DNA of 64,000 nt from Myxacorys almedinensis A (GTDB lineage: Bacteria > Cyanobacteriota > Cyanobacteriia > Leptolyngbyales > Leptolyngbyaceae): contig NZ_WVIE01000004.1 in NCBI RefSeq assembly GCF_010091945.1, positions 185,734 to 249,733 of the forward strand, read 5' to 3'. Both the position numbers and the translations under genes were made by a program. Shown in pieces: positions 37,863-46,998 of the stretch (positions within the stretch are counted from its first letter, which is position 1; each line of letters begins with the position of its first letter). The notes under the pieces were generated by a model, which saw only the letters and a list, made by a program, of their open reading frames with translations, did no database searches and was not told where the DNA came from.

Positions 37863-38690
37863 ATGAGGTATCGCGCTTTAATCGTTACATTTTTGGCATT
37901 TTGCCTAAGTGTTCTAACCGCTTGTAGTGAAGCTCCTGCCGCTAGTACGGAAGGGTTGACCTATGAGCAAATCCGAAACACAGGATTAGCTAACTCCTGC
38001 CCCCAGCTTGAAGAAACATCTCGCGGTTCATTCCCGCTTGATCGCAGCAAAGCCTATTCCATCTCTAGTTTGTGCTTGCAGCCCACCACTTTCTTTGTGA
38101 AAGAGGAAAGCGCCAACAAGCGTAAGGAAGCCGAGTTTGTTCCTGCGAAGGTAATGACTCGCTACACATCGTCTATTGATGCTGTATCGGGCAAGTTGAA
38201 AATCAATTCTGACGGCAGTTTGACCTTTATCGAAGAAGATGGAATGGATTTCCAACCCATTACCGTACAGATGCCGGGTGGAGAGCGGGTTCCCTTCTTG
38301 TTCACCATTAAAGGTTTAGTGGCAACTAGTGCCCCAGGTTCAGGGGCGATTAACACGTCTACCGATCTAACTGGTGAGTTTCGCGTTCCGTCTTACCGGA
38401 CGTCTAACTTCCTCGATCCGAAAGGTCGCGGTTTGACGACTGGATACGATAATGCGGTAGCCCTGCCTGCCAGTGCTGACAGCGAAGAACTGCTCAAAGA
38501 AAACGTGAAACAGTTCCAGTTGGACAAAGGAACGATCTCTTTGCAAGTTGCCAAGATTGACAGCACCACTGGCGAAATTGCCGGGACGTTTGAGAGCATT
38601 CAGCCGTCTGAAACTGACATGGGATCTCATGCGGCGAGTGACGTAAAGATTCGCGGTCTCTTTTATGCGCGAGTTGCTCCTGAAGTTTAA
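37863..38690 (+). CDS. psbO: Photosystem II manganese-stabilising protein PsbO
   Basis: Extrinsic 33-kDa protein on the lumenal side of PSII that stabilises the Mn4CaO5 cluster. The ATG at 37863 gives 275 residues starting MRYRALIVTFLAFCLSVLTA. The export segment ends LTACSEAPA, which fits a lipoprotein lipobox with the acylated Cys at residue 21. Mature part: LTYEQIRNTGLANSCPQL, CLQPTTFFVKEE, GSLTFIEEDGMDFQPITVQM, NFLDPKGRGLTTGYDNAVAL and a C-terminal GLFYARVAPEV; the Cys pair (NSCP, SLCL) forms the conserved disulfide. An upstream in-frame extension covers an 18-bp duplication and is not native. Confidence 0.97.
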   Translation: MRYRALIVTFLAFCLSVLTACSEAPAASTEGLTYEQIRNTGLANSCPQLEETSRGSFPLDRSKAYSISSLCLQPTTFFVKEESANKRKEAEFVPAKVMTRYTSSIDAVSGKLKINSDGSLTFIEEDGMDFQPITVQMPGGERVPFLFTIKGLVATSAPGSGAINTSTDLTGEFRVPSYRTSNFLDPKGRGLTTGYDNAVALPASADSEELLKENVKQFQLDKGTISLQVAKIDSTTGEIAGTFESIQPSETDMGSHAASDVKIRGLFYARVAPEV

Positions 38691-38747
38691 CAATCTAGCT
38701 CGGTGATAGAGTGTACGCTTTATCGCTCAATCATTACTCTGGTTTTT

Positions 38748-38770
38748 GGGGCTTTTATAGCCCCTTTTTT
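38748..38770 (+). terminator. Rho-independent terminator of psbO
   Basis: GGGGC (38748-38752), 7-base loop, GCCCC (38760-38764) and a following T-run, about 58 bases after the psbO stop. Confidence 0.88.
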
Positions 38771-39173
38771 ATTTTATGACTCAATTTTTATAAAGCGATC
38801 GCACGGTTCAGAGAACTCACGTTTTAGAGAACCTGGACTTTCCAAAATCAGAGAACAGATTACGCTGACGGCAAGCGACGGCTCGATAAATATCTCAGTG
38901 GAAATGCAGTTGTAAGTGTTTAGGTGAAGGAAATAAGTTTGTTTTATTACAGCACACGCCTCAGTACGCCCTCAACTGTGCAGCCCCTAAGTGCCAACCA
39001 TAGAACCTTTTTGATCGCGATTGACTCAACCTCCGCCCGATCGCGTCAACCTTCCTCTGATGTCACCTCTTCATGCAAAACCTCACCTAAATTGGATGTT
39101 TCACATCCCTAGTGCAGGCATTTGCATGAGTTGACACACCGTTAGCGACTGCTCTACCCACTGAAATTTCGTC
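38771..39173. other. Intergenic region before sigF
   Basis: About 400 bases after the psbO terminator. No gene or known RNA is supported; short open frames here lack protein-like sequence. It presumably holds the sigF promoter. Confidence 0.6.
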
Positions 39174-39953
39174 ATGCCGAAGCTTGTTGTAGATGACTTG
39201 AGGAGTGAAACTCTACAGCGATTGCGAGACTATCAAGTTTCTCCCTCATCGGAGATTCGCAATCAGCTTGTAGAACTCAATTTTGGTTTAGTTAGGAAAG
39301 AGGCTCACCATTGGATTCATCAATGTGCAGAAAGTTATGAAGACCTGCTTCAGGTCGGATGCATTGGGCTAATTCGAGCGATCGAGCGATTCGATATTGC
39401 CAAAGGGCATGCCTTTAGTTCATTTGCGATTCCCTATATCCGAGGTGAGATTCAGCACTACCTTCGCGATAAAAGTCCATCTGTGCGTATTCCTCGGCGT
39501 TGGCAAGCCCTGCAACGACAAGCAGTATGGATGGTTCGGGAGTTTCAGGCAGAGCAGCATCGCCATCCTAGCGATCTAGAGATTGCAGAAGCGTTAGAGA
39601 TTCCCCTAGGTGAATGGCAAGAGATCAAGCTTGCCTCCCAAAATCGATCGTTATTAAGTTTGGATGCACCCATCGGAGACGAAAACGAAGGAACGGCGTC
39701 TTTGGGCGATCTAGTGCCAGATTCCCAATATCGTAGTTTTCAGCTTGCTCAAGAAGATCAACTGCGGCTTCAGCAGGCGCTTGTGCAGCTAGAACTGCGG
39801 ACTCGGCAGGTGATTGAATTTGTCTTTTTGTACGATTTGACGCAAAAAGAAACGGCTGAACGGCTGGGAATTAGCGCAGTGACAGTTTCTCGGCAGGTAA
39901 AGAAAGGCTTAAGCTTGCTTCATAACCTGATGGTGGTGACCGAGGAGAGCTAG
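39174..39953 (+). CDS. sigF: Group 3 RNA polymerase sigma factor SigF
   Basis: Alternative sigma-70 family factor; in cyanobacteria SigF directs pilus, motility and stress genes. The 259 residues show region 2 (NQLVELNFGLVRKEAHHWIH, with the core-binding YEDLLQVGCIGLIRAIERFD and FSSFAIPYIRGEIQHYLRDK), region 3 (PSVRIPRRWQALQRQAVWMV) and region 4 helix-turn-helix (YDLTQKETAERLGISAVTVS then RQVKKGLSLL). The lack of region 1.1 and the sequence style fit the SigF branch. It is followed by its own terminator and, after about 360 bases, a lipoprotein gene. Confidence 0.92.
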   Translation: MPKLVVDDLRSETLQRLRDYQVSPSSEIRNQLVELNFGLVRKEAHHWIHQCAESYEDLLQVGCIGLIRAIERFDIAKGHAFSSFAIPYIRGEIQHYLRDKSPSVRIPRRWQALQRQAVWMVREFQAEQHRHPSDLEIAEALEIPLGEWQEIKLASQNRSLLSLDAPIGDENEGTASLGDLVPDSQYRSFQLAQEDQLRLQQALVQLELRTRQVIEFVFLYDLTQKETAERLGISAVTVSRQVKKGLSLLHNLMVVTEES

Positions 39954-39985
39954 CCAAGGATCAAGTCAAGTTTTGGACACCTCAT

Positions 39986-40014
39986 TCCGCACGTTCGACA
40001 GTGCGGATTTTTTT
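39986..40014 (+). terminator. Rho-independent terminator of sigF
   Basis: TCCGCAC (39986-39992), 8-base loop, GTGCGGA (40001-40007), then a run of seven T. It lies 33 bases after the sigF stop. Confidence 0.92.
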
Positions 40015-40314
40015 GTTAAAAATTTATTGTGTAGTCATAGAAACTTTAAGTTTGGGCACACTGAACCTGGTAAAAGACTTTCTCTCGTGATCAAAAACTG
40101 AGCAGCAAGTCATGAACCTTTGCCCAATCTACGATGTAACCGCTGTTCTCTACAACGCTAGGTTGTCTTTATAAGGCAGAGAACCCCTCTGGATCGGCTA
40201 GATAAACTGCGGTTAATACGTAGATGGCGCGGAATAAAAATTACTGCGTTTTCTAGATTCTGCGTAGTATGGGGACAGCAAGATAACTTGGAGTGGAGTT
40301 TTTGGGGACGGGAA
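40015..40314. other. Intergenic region before lipoprotein gene
   Basis: About 300 bases. No repeat, hairpin or RNA gene is recognised. Contains the promoter of the lipoprotein gene. Confidence 0.55.
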
Positions 40315-41148
40315 ATGTATAAGCGATCTCTAGTGGTATGTGCGGGAGTGGTAGCCCTCGCGATGAGTGGATGTGGCACAGGCGAAGATGTGAGTAATTC
40401 ACCAAGTCCTTCCCCAGTCGTTGCTTTGAGCCAGACGGCAACTCAGTCATTCTCTAAGCCGCTTGTGGCAGAGAAGAAGGCGACCCAGAAAAACGGCAGC
40501 GCGGCTTTAAAGCTTGGCACACCCAATCGGGTTGCGGGTTTACTGCAATCGACCGACCCGTTAGAACGGGCGCGGCAAGTGCAGGCGGGAATCAACAAAA
40601 AAGGGCAAAATGATCCATTTTCTGGACTACCCCCTGTATTGTCGTTTAATCTTCCAGTGAGCAATAACTCTTCGCCTCAGACAAACAGCGATGGCTTGCC
40701 ATCATTACCCAAGTTTCCTGTGGCTCCGGAGGTGCTGCCGCCCATGCCAACCGTGGCTACAGTGGGTTCTACGGCTAGTCCATCGTCAAGTTTATCTTCT
40801 GGTAAATCCGGATCTACAAAGCCTGCGATCGCAGCCCTGCCACCTCTGCCCCAACCTACGTTGGCGGAAGCTGTAGAAGTGTCGGGCATCATCGTGGTTC
40901 GTGGGATGCCGCAAGCGATCGTCAAAGCGCCCAACGAGTCCACCAGTCGCTATGTTGGGGCAGGGCAACGCCTCTCCAACGGGCAAATTTTAGTGAAACG
41001 CATTGAAATGAATGGCGGCTCTGATCCGATTGTGGTTTTAGAGCAAAATGGCATTGAGGTCTCAAGAGGAGTCGGTGAAAAAGCTACGCCAGTTCAGGCG
41101 GCGAGCGCACCTACCGCGATGATCAACCCCTATTCGATCGCCATTTAA
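40315..41148 (+). CDS. Predicted lipoprotein with PilP/GspC-like C-terminal domain
   Basis: The 277-residue protein starts MYKRSLVVCAGVVALAMSGC, a type II signal peptide with lipobox AMSGC. Residues about 30-185 are Ser-, Pro- and Asn-rich and disordered. The C-terminal 75 residues (VSGIIVVRGMPQAIVKAPNE, then RYVGAGQRLSNGQILVKRIE and PIVVLEQNGIEVSRGV) form a beta-rich domain like the homology region of PilP and GspC proteins, which bind secretins (inference). Its position two genes downstream of sigF and the presence of PilT in the window fit a pilus link, but this is unproven. Confidence 0.75.
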   Translation: MYKRSLVVCAGVVALAMSGCGTGEDVSNSPSPSPVVALSQTATQSFSKPLVAEKKATQKNGSAALKLGTPNRVAGLLQSTDPLERARQVQAGINKKGQNDPFSGLPPVLSFNLPVSNNSSPQTNSDGLPSLPKFPVAPEVLPPMPTVATVGSTASPSSSLSSGKSGSTKPAIAALPPLPQPTLAEAVEVSGIIVVRGMPQAIVKAPNESTSRYVGAGQRLSNGQILVKRIEMNGGSDPIVVLEQNGIEVSRGVGEKATPVQAASAPTAMINPYSIAI

Positions 41149-41252
41149 GATTGCGTCTGGACTACAATTTGCAACGGTTTATAGCTAACTCCGAGAAAGA
41201 TTAGGTAGAGTGAAAGGAGTCTCTACGTCATCTTTCCCGGAGTTGTGCTGTT

Positions 41253-41894
41253 ATGACCGCGACAAGCCAGCCAACCGATTTTTGGAGTTCTTTCCTTCCA
41301 GAACCCTTGCCTAATCAGGATACAGACCTGCTGAGACAGGTCGGGTTCATTCCTGGCTTGAAAGAACTGTTAATGGTCAGACAAGTTCATGCCTTAGAAC
41401 ATGCGACGGTCTGGATTTTGAGTGGTTCGGCGGGCGCGGCAATTCCTGACATCAATTTTGATCAAAACGAGACTGATACAGGCAACTTGGGCGGTTTATC
41501 AACAGAACAAGGATTTTATCTCTACGGTCAGGTTGATGCTTCTGATGTGCGGCGCGCGGCTCAAGAAGCATTAACGCGCATGGTTGGAGGAGAATGGAAT
41601 TTGGCGGTTCATCCGAGATGTGGAACAAATCTTTCTGTGGGAATGCTTCTCACTGTGTCTCTAGCGTTTGGGATGCATTTACTGCTGCCGCGAGGTCCGA
41701 TCGAGCAACTCCTTGGATTGGGATTTGCCGCCTCTACTGCAACCCAACTCACACCAGAACTCGGACGCTTAGTGCAGCAACATCTCACCACTGCCGTCCC
41801 GTTTAATTTGACCATTCAGAACGTTGCGATCGCGCCCGATGTCTGGGGTCGCCCAACCCATTTTGTTCAGACAGTATGGATTGATCCCCACTAA
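41253..41894 (+). CDS. Conserved cyanobacterial protein (resembles DUF6391)
   Basis: A 213-residue protein with the conserved stretch LKELLMVRQVHALEHATVWI near residue 45, whose HALEHAT looks like a metal or active-site motif. It continues GGLSTEQGFYLYGQVDASDV, with the segment HPRCGTNLSVGMLLTVSLAF and a probable membrane-associated helix GMHLLLPRGPIEQLLGLGFA. From memory it fits a cyanobacterial family named DUF6391; not confirmed by search. Function unknown. Its promoter lies in the 100 bases after the lipoprotein gene. Confidence 0.78.
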   Translation: MTATSQPTDFWSSFLPEPLPNQDTDLLRQVGFIPGLKELLMVRQVHALEHATVWILSGSAGAAIPDINFDQNETDTGNLGGLSTEQGFYLYGQVDASDVRRAAQEALTRMVGGEWNLAVHPRCGTNLSVGMLLTVSLAFGMHLLLPRGPIEQLLGLGFAASTATQLTPELGRLVQQHLTTAVPFNLTIQNVAIAPDVWGRPTHFVQTVWIDPH

Positions 41895-41919
41895 AAAAGT
41901 AGCCCTTGAGAGGCTACTT
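41893..41919 (-). terminator. Rho-independent terminator of the BON-domain gene
   Basis: AAGTAGCC (41897-41904) and GGCTACTT (41912-41919) form an 8-bp stem with a 7-base loop. On the minus strand the stem is followed by a T-run (TTTTAG), 35 bases after the stop of the BON-domain gene. Confidence 0.85.
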
Positions 41920-41954
41920 GGCTTAGACCGAGGGCTAAATGCAAAGGGGTTCAT

Positions 41955-42314
41955 CTAGCCGATTTCAACCTGGTTGGTGTCTACAGCAGAAGCTCCGTTA
42001 ATATTGTTTGCAATCTGGGTGAGCCGATTGAGGGTATCTTGACTCGGAGCTTTGCCTTTGAGCACAACGGTGCTTCCCGTCTGAGCAACCCAAACTGTGT
42101 CACAGTCTGCAACTTGAGGATCTTGATCAAACGCTAGGGCAACGCGCTTTGCCAATCCACTTTGATCGTACTCTCCATTTAGACCAATTCGTTCTGGTGC
42201 GATCGTTTCTCCTGCCGGAGCATTTGCCGCCGCTTGGGGTGCCGCCTGACCACTCATTGCCTGTTCGGGGTTTTGGGGCTTCTCCATGCCAAACATTCTC
42301 TTTAGCCAACTCAT
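41955..42314 (-). CDS. BON-domain protein
   Basis: A 119-residue protein starting MSWLKRMFGMEKPQNPEQAM. Residues about 1-45 are Ala-, Pro- and Gln-rich; the C-terminal 70 residues form a BON domain (LAKRVALAFDQDPQVADCDT, GSTVVLKGKAPSQDTLNRLT, NNINGASAVDTNQVEIG), a fold that contacts phospholipids or other proteins in periplasmic and LysM proteins. No export signal is visible, so it may be cytoplasmic. The gene ends at a strong terminator. Its specific role is unknown. Confidence 0.82.
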   Translation of the reverse strand: MSWLKRMFGMEKPQNPEQAMSGQAAPQAAANAPAGETIAPERIGLNGEYDQSGLAKRVALAFDQDPQVADCDTVWVAQTGSTVVLKGKAPSQDTLNRLTQIANNINGASAVDTNQVEIG

Positions 42315-42621
42315 AATTTTTACTCCAAAACAGCTTCCTAGAACTGAAGTAGACAGTAAGCGATCGCACGGTTCTACTAAATCTGTCTTAAGAGAGAATA
42401 ATCTTTGCAGGAGCGGATTTTAAGGTAGTAGGTTTCAAGCGATGGCAAATCCAAACTCCAAACCGTGAGGTTGATAAATGTCAAGGTTTCTCTAGAAAGC
42501 TTGGCGGCGAGGCAGAAAAGACTTGGGGATAACAGTCGTGCACGATAGAATAGACTGGACTTTCATGGGAATGGATACCCGCCTAAGTTGACGGGGTTCC
42601 TTTCTCATTCATCCCCTTTTC
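42315..42621. other. Intergenic region upstream of ilvN
   Basis: About 305 bases between divergent genes. No RNA gene is recognised. A short ACCCGCC...GGCGGG-like complementarity is absent, so no obvious attenuator is seen before ilvN. Confidence 0.5.
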
Positions 42622-42636
42622 ATGAAGACCACTGTG

Positions 42637-43155
42637 ATGAAGCACACCCTCTCTGTTCTAGTTGAAGACGAAGCCGGGGTTCTCTCTCGGATTGCCGGAC
42701 TGTTTGCCCGTCGGGGGTTTAACATCGAAAGCCTGGCGGTTGGCCCCGCAGAGCAGATGGGTGTCTCTAGAATTACAATGGTCGTGCCGGGCGACGATCG
42801 CAGCATTGAACAGTTGACAAAGCAACTCTACAAGTTAATCAATGTCATCAAGGTTCAGGATATTACTGAAGTGCCCTGTGTTGAGCGAGAATTGATGCTG
42901 CTCAAGGTAAACGCAGGCAGCACCCATCGCTCTGAAATTGTGGAACTTGCGCAAATCTTTCGAGCCAGGGTTGTAGACGTGGCAGAAGACTCTCTAACTC
43001 TGGAGGTTGTGGGCGATCCGGGCAAGATGGTGGCGATCGTGCAGGTGTTGAATAAGTTCGGCATTCGAGAAATTGCCCGAACCGGAAAAATTGCCCTAAC
43101 TCGCGAGTCGGGCGTGAATACAGAGTTTCTCAAGTCGTTGGAAGCAAAGGTATAA
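42637..43155 (+). CDS. ilvN: Acetolactate synthase small (regulatory) subunit
   Basis: Regulatory subunit of acetohydroxyacid synthase that confers valine feedback control on the first step of branched-chain amino acid synthesis. The ATG at 42637 gives [20 protein letters not shown] with the ACT domain continuing [15 protein letters not shown] and [10 protein letters not shown] (172 residues). An ATG five codons upstream is also possible. The C-terminal domain shows [20 protein letters not shown] and [20 protein letters not shown]. Length is normal. The catalytic large subunit ilvB is not in the window. Confidence 0.95.
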   Translation: MKHTLSVLVEDEAGVLSRIAGLFARRGFNIESLAVGPAEQMGVSRITMVVPGDDRSIEQLTKQLYKLINVIKVQDITEVPCVERELMLLKVNAGSTHRSEIVELAQIFRARVVDVAEDSLTLEVVGDPGKMVAIVQVLNKFGIREIARTGKIALTRESGVNTEFLKSLEAKV

Positions 43156-43247
43156 CCGCTCTCAGGGCTGATCTGAACGCGCGATCGCACCCCCTTGAGC
43201 GAACTCGTGAGTATGAGTGTGGGTGATGGGTTGGGCAGTTTGCCTCC

Positions 43248-44000
43248 TCAAGGCATATAGGGTGACCCTTTGCGAACTTCGCCCGAAAACTTGCGACCAT
43301 CGGCAAAGATCAGCGTCCCGCGACCATCGGGAATGCCCTGGCGCAGTTCCCCTGTGTAGCTGGTGTAGGGAAACCCAGATGGGAAAGAACAACTTCCCTT
43401 GCCTTGAAGCGAACTGTTGTAAAACGTTCCTTGGCAGCGAATCCCGTTTCTGAAGGTGATAGAACCGTTGCCTTTGGCTTGACCGAGTAAGAACCCCCCT
43501 GCGTAGATGTTGCCGCTGTTGTAAACAAACTTTCCCTGTCCACTAGGGTGCCCGTTTCGGACATCTCCGGTGTAGCGATCGCCAGTTGCAAAGATGAAAC
43601 TGCCCGATCCGTGAGGCTGCCCGTTTTTCATGTCGCCCTCATAGCGATCGTTGTTGACAAACAAAAACATGCCTTTTCCACTGGGCACCCCGTTGCGGAC
43701 TGTGCCCTCGTAGCGATCGCCGTTGGCATAGACCAGAACCCCCGACCCGTTGGGCAATTTGTTTCGCACTTCGCCTGTGAAATACTTGTAGGGAGCGGGG
43801 GCGGTGTCTTTCTCTTCGATGTAGACGCAGGTAATATTTGAGCCAGAGGAGGCTGAACAGACTGGGGCAAGGAGATCGGTTGGGCTAGCTGCCATTGCCC
43901 CCAAGGGGAATTGCAATGCGATCGCGGACAAGCCATAAACTGCAAGGGCAAACCCTGGAGGCGAAGCGACAAGGCTTCTAAATTGATAGTGACGAACCAT
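43248..44000 (-). CDS. Exported MORN-repeat protein
   Basis: A 250-residue protein with an N-terminal export segment (GFALAVYGLSAIALQFPLGA, cleavage probably near AMA-AS) followed by about seven and a half MORN repeats of 23 residues, each with the YxGxxxNGxPxGxGxxxxxxG pattern, for example DRYEGDMKNGQPHGSGSFIF. MORN repeats form extended beta-hairpin sheets that bind lipids or proteins. The start MVRHYQFRSLVASPPGF is preferred to a more distant ATG whose extension is non-native. Function unknown; a cell-surface scaffold is plausible. Confidence 0.85.
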   Translation of the reverse strand: MVRHYQFRSLVASPPGFALAVYGLSAIALQFPLGAMAASPTDLLAPVCSASSGSNITCVYIEEKDTAPAPYKYFTGEVRNKLPNGSGVLVYANGDRYEGTVRNGVPSGKGMFLFVNNDRYEGDMKNGQPHGSGSFIFATGDRYTGDVRNGHPSGQGKFVYNSGNIYAGGFLLGQAKGNGSITFRNGIRCQGTFYNSSLQGKGSCSFPSGFPYTSYTGELRQGIPDGRGTLIFADGRKFSGEVRKGSPYMP

Positions 44001-44342
44001 AGGTAAGGCGCTCTCTTTAGATTGGCAAAACGGAAGGATTGACAAAATAGACGTTGATTGTGATGCCGAATTCGACTGGCAATTACTACAACCCCGCCAC
44101 TTTCTGCCCCTCCTTGGCAAGGGGAGAGGTAGGAGGGAGTTAGATAGACCGCCTTCACAACCTAACTTGGGATAACGATGGCTTTTGAATACAGAGTGCC
44201 CGAAGAATTTTTGGAGCTAACGGAGAGGGAGGCAAGGAATGGAAAAAGCAGATTAGCATTCCGTCTACAAGGGTGCTGATCGAGAATGTTTAGCCTGAGA
44301 GAATCTGATTTCGCTAAATCTTAACCGAGCCAAAACAACCCA
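44001..44342. other. Intergenic region between MORN gene and mutS2
   Basis: About 340 bases. It includes a palindromic core at 44106-44130, CCCCTCCTTGGCAAGGGGAG, that resembles the middle of the 151-bp MITE-like element elsewhere in the window but lacks its terminal repeats, so it may be a remnant. Nothing else recognised. Confidence 0.5.
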
Positions 44343-46787
44343 TCAGTAAGGGTACGCGATCGTTACCCCTGTTCCTCCGTCTGTGCGATCGGCAAGTTCA
44401 AACCGCTCAATGCGAGGATGCTGCCTCAAAAACTCGTGAACACCTTGACGCAGCTTTCCGGTTCCATGACCGTGAATGATCCACATCTGACCCTGAATCT
44501 CAGAGATTGCCCGCTCTAGTGCAATTTCGGCATCTGCGACCCGACTCCCACGAATATCAACTGTGTTTCGCTCAGTTCGGATCGTTGGAGCAGCAGGCGG
44601 CGGCGAGGCAGGCGGTTTTTTAACCTCTTGAGCTTTGGGCATTTTTTTGACGGGTTTTTCACCGTCTAACGATTCTACGTCATCGAGCGGTACGGTCATT
44701 TTCATCACGCCAAAGCGCACGCTGAGTTCTTCCTCATCTAAAACGCTCAGCACTTCAGCAGTCTGCCCCAACCGGGGAATGCGGACGCGATCGCCCACTG
44801 TGGGACGATATCCAGGCTTGGGTTTTGGGTCTTGGTTAGACGGTAAGCGTTGCGCGGCAATGTGGTTGAGAGCATCGGTTGCCTGCTGGGCATCTTGAGC
44901 CGTGACCTTACCTTGCTGAAGCTGGCGAATGACTTTGGCAATTTCAGATTTTGCTTGTGCGATCGCATCTTGCACAGCGAGTTCTTGCTGCTGCTGAAGC
45001 TGGCGCTCGCGATCGCGCAAATTTGCCGCTTTTTCAGAAACTTCCCGATAAAAGCGTTCGGCTTGCTGCAAAAGTTGTGCGGCTTCGGTTGCCTTGGTCT
45101 CTTGCTGGCGGCGTTGGGCTTCGAGTCCGGCGATGACGTGGTTAACGTCTTCGGTCGCGCCCCCGACTTGAGTTTGGGCTTGCGTAATCACGGCTTCATC
45201 GAGTCCGAGCCGCCGGGCGATCGCGAGGGCGTTAGAGCGCCCAGGAATGCCCCACAGCAGGCGATAGGTCGGAGAAAGGGACACGTCGTCAAATTCGACC
45301 GAGGCATTCTCAAAGCGATCGTCCTCGTATTTAAGGGCTTTAAGTTCACCGAAGTGAGTAGTCGCGATCGTCAGGGAGGCGTGATCTGCCAGATGCTTGA
45401 GGAGAGCGATCGCCAGAGCAGAGCCTTCTGTGGGGTCAGTCCCTGCGCCTACTTCGTCGAGTAAAACCAGCGAATTTGCAACAAAAACTGGGGCGGCTGG
45501 AGAGGCAACGGGGATTGGCTGATCGGGGCGATCGACAATGACTAATGCATTAAGGATGCGGCTAATTCGGCGAATGTGACCAGAGAACGTGGATAAACTT
45601 TGCTCTAGGGATTGTTCGTCTCCGATATCTGCCAGGACTTGATCAAACCACGGCAATTCCACCGGTTCACGGGCAGCAACAAATAGCCCCACCTTCGCCA
45701 TCAGCACTGCCAATCCAAACGTTTTGAGGGTAACGGTCTTGCCGCCTGTGTTTGGACCTGTAATCGCCACAACCCGAATATGGGGCTGAATTCTCAGGTC
45801 AGTGGGGACAACCGCATTTCCTTGTTCATGGTGTTGCTGCCACACCAGAAGCGGATGACGCAATTCGCGCATCACAATTGTTTCAGCGCGTTGACCAGCG
45901 CGTTGCTCAACAAACCGGGGCGGATTTGCACCGAGCCAATAGCTGTAGCGCGATCGCGCCGTTGCCAAATCTACTGTGGTGCAAATCGCCAGCAGCCGTT
46001 CTAAATCTTCCTTAACGATCGCAACTTGCTCGGTCAATGCCCGCCGCACCAGTTCTTCTTCGGCTTGTTCTTGTCGCTGAAGTTGTCGGAGTTGGTTGTT
46101 GAGTTGCACGGTTTGGTGAGGCTCAACATACAGCGTTGCCCCACTCATAGACGTATCGTGCACGATGCCAGAAATGACCTCTTTATGCGTCGCTTTGACA
46201 GGCACGACAAATCGCCCTTCGCGTTGGGTAATTAGTTGCTCTTGGACGGCACTGGCTTGCCGTTGCATCAGTTTTTGCAGCATATCGTAAATGCGATCGC
46301 GCACCTGACGTTGCTTATCTCGTATCTCGGCTAACTTGGGGCTTGCCCGTTCACTCACCTTCCCATCATCATTAATGCAGCGATAAATGTCTTGCTCGAT
46401 TTCGGGATAGGTTCGTAGTTCTGATACCAAGGCGTTTAACACAGCCATCTCAGGATGATGATCAATGGTGCGTCTTAGCGTTCTTGCGCCTGATAGCGTT
46501 GTTGCGATCGCAAGCAATTCATAACCAGATAAAATTCCTTGCAGCGCTGCCCGCTCTAACCCATCGCCAATGTCACTGATTCCATCAAAACTCAGCGCCG
46601 TTGATAACCCATTTTCTAACTGATAGACATCTTGCGTTTGTGCCAGCAGCACTTGTGTTTCTGCCTGAGTTGCCGGAATTTTAAGCTGGCGCGCAGCCAC
46701 TGCACCCAGTTTAGTTGAAGTAAACGTCGCTAAATGATGGCAAAGCCGCGACCACTCCAGCAATTCTAAAGTTTCATGTTGAATCAA
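44343..46787 (-). CDS. mutS2: Endonuclease MutS2
   Basis: MutS2 is a MutS-like ATPase with a C-terminal Smr nuclease that suppresses homologous recombination and, in some bacteria, rescues collided ribosomes. The 814 residues contain the MutS core with VAITGPNTGGKTVTLKTFGL (Walker A, about 350), LVLLDEVGAGTDPTEGSALA (Walker B) and TIATTHFGELKALKYED, a long coiled-coil segment (about 540-640), a KOW-like patch near PTVGDRVRIPRLGQTAEVL, and the Smr domain ending WIIHGHGTGKLRQGVHEFLR. No mismatch-recognition domain is present, as expected for MutS2. Confidence 0.96.
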   Translation of the reverse strand: MIQHETLELLEWSRLCHHLATFTSTKLGAVAARQLKIPATQAETQVLLAQTQDVYQLENGLSTALSFDGISDIGDGLERAALQGILSGYELLAIATTLSGARTLRRTIDHHPEMAVLNALVSELRTYPEIEQDIYRCINDDGKVSERASPKLAEIRDKQRQVRDRIYDMLQKLMQRQASAVQEQLITQREGRFVVPVKATHKEVISGIVHDTSMSGATLYVEPHQTVQLNNQLRQLQRQEQAEEELVRRALTEQVAIVKEDLERLLAICTTVDLATARSRYSYWLGANPPRFVEQRAGQRAETIVMRELRHPLLVWQQHHEQGNAVVPTDLRIQPHIRVVAITGPNTGGKTVTLKTFGLAVLMAKVGLFVAAREPVELPWFDQVLADIGDEQSLEQSLSTFSGHIRRISRILNALVIVDRPDQPIPVASPAAPVFVANSLVLLDEVGAGTDPTEGSALAIALLKHLADHASLTIATTHFGELKALKYEDDRFENASVEFDDVSLSPTYRLLWGIPGRSNALAIARRLGLDEAVITQAQTQVGGATEDVNHVIAGLEAQRRQQETKATEAAQLLQQAERFYREVSEKAANLRDRERQLQQQQELAVQDAIAQAKSEIAKVIRQLQQGKVTAQDAQQATDALNHIAAQRLPSNQDPKPKPGYRPTVGDRVRIPRLGQTAEVLSVLDEEELSVRFGVMKMTVPLDDVESLDGEKPVKKMPKAQEVKKPPASPPPAAPTIRTERNTVDIRGSRVADAEIALERAISEIQGQMWIIHGHGTGKLRQGVHEFLRQHPRIERFELADRTDGGTGVTIAYPY

Positions 46788-46962
46788 GGCTCAACCAATC
46801 TAAATAAAGGCTATCTCCTAAATTTAGAAGGTTTTGGGAAACTTTGCACCGTCGCGCGGCTGATTTCAACTCGTGGATTTTAACTCGCGGATTTTGGCGA
46901 TCACTAAAGAGGGGCAAGTAGCTCATTTCACCCAAAACAAAACGACCCAGCATTTCTACTAA

Positions 46963-46998
46963 GTCGTTTTTTAGTGGAGCGTCGTTTTTTAGTGGAGC
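46963..46998. repeat. 18-bp tandem duplication at tmRNA 3' end
   Basis: GTCGTTTTTTAGTGGAGC occurs twice (46963-46980, 46981-46998). The second copy includes the last six bases of tmRNA, so the first is a downstream duplicate of the acceptor end and its flank. On the minus strand, AAAACGAC from the duplicated flank can pair with GTCGTTTT further on, a possible terminator. Confidence 0.9.
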
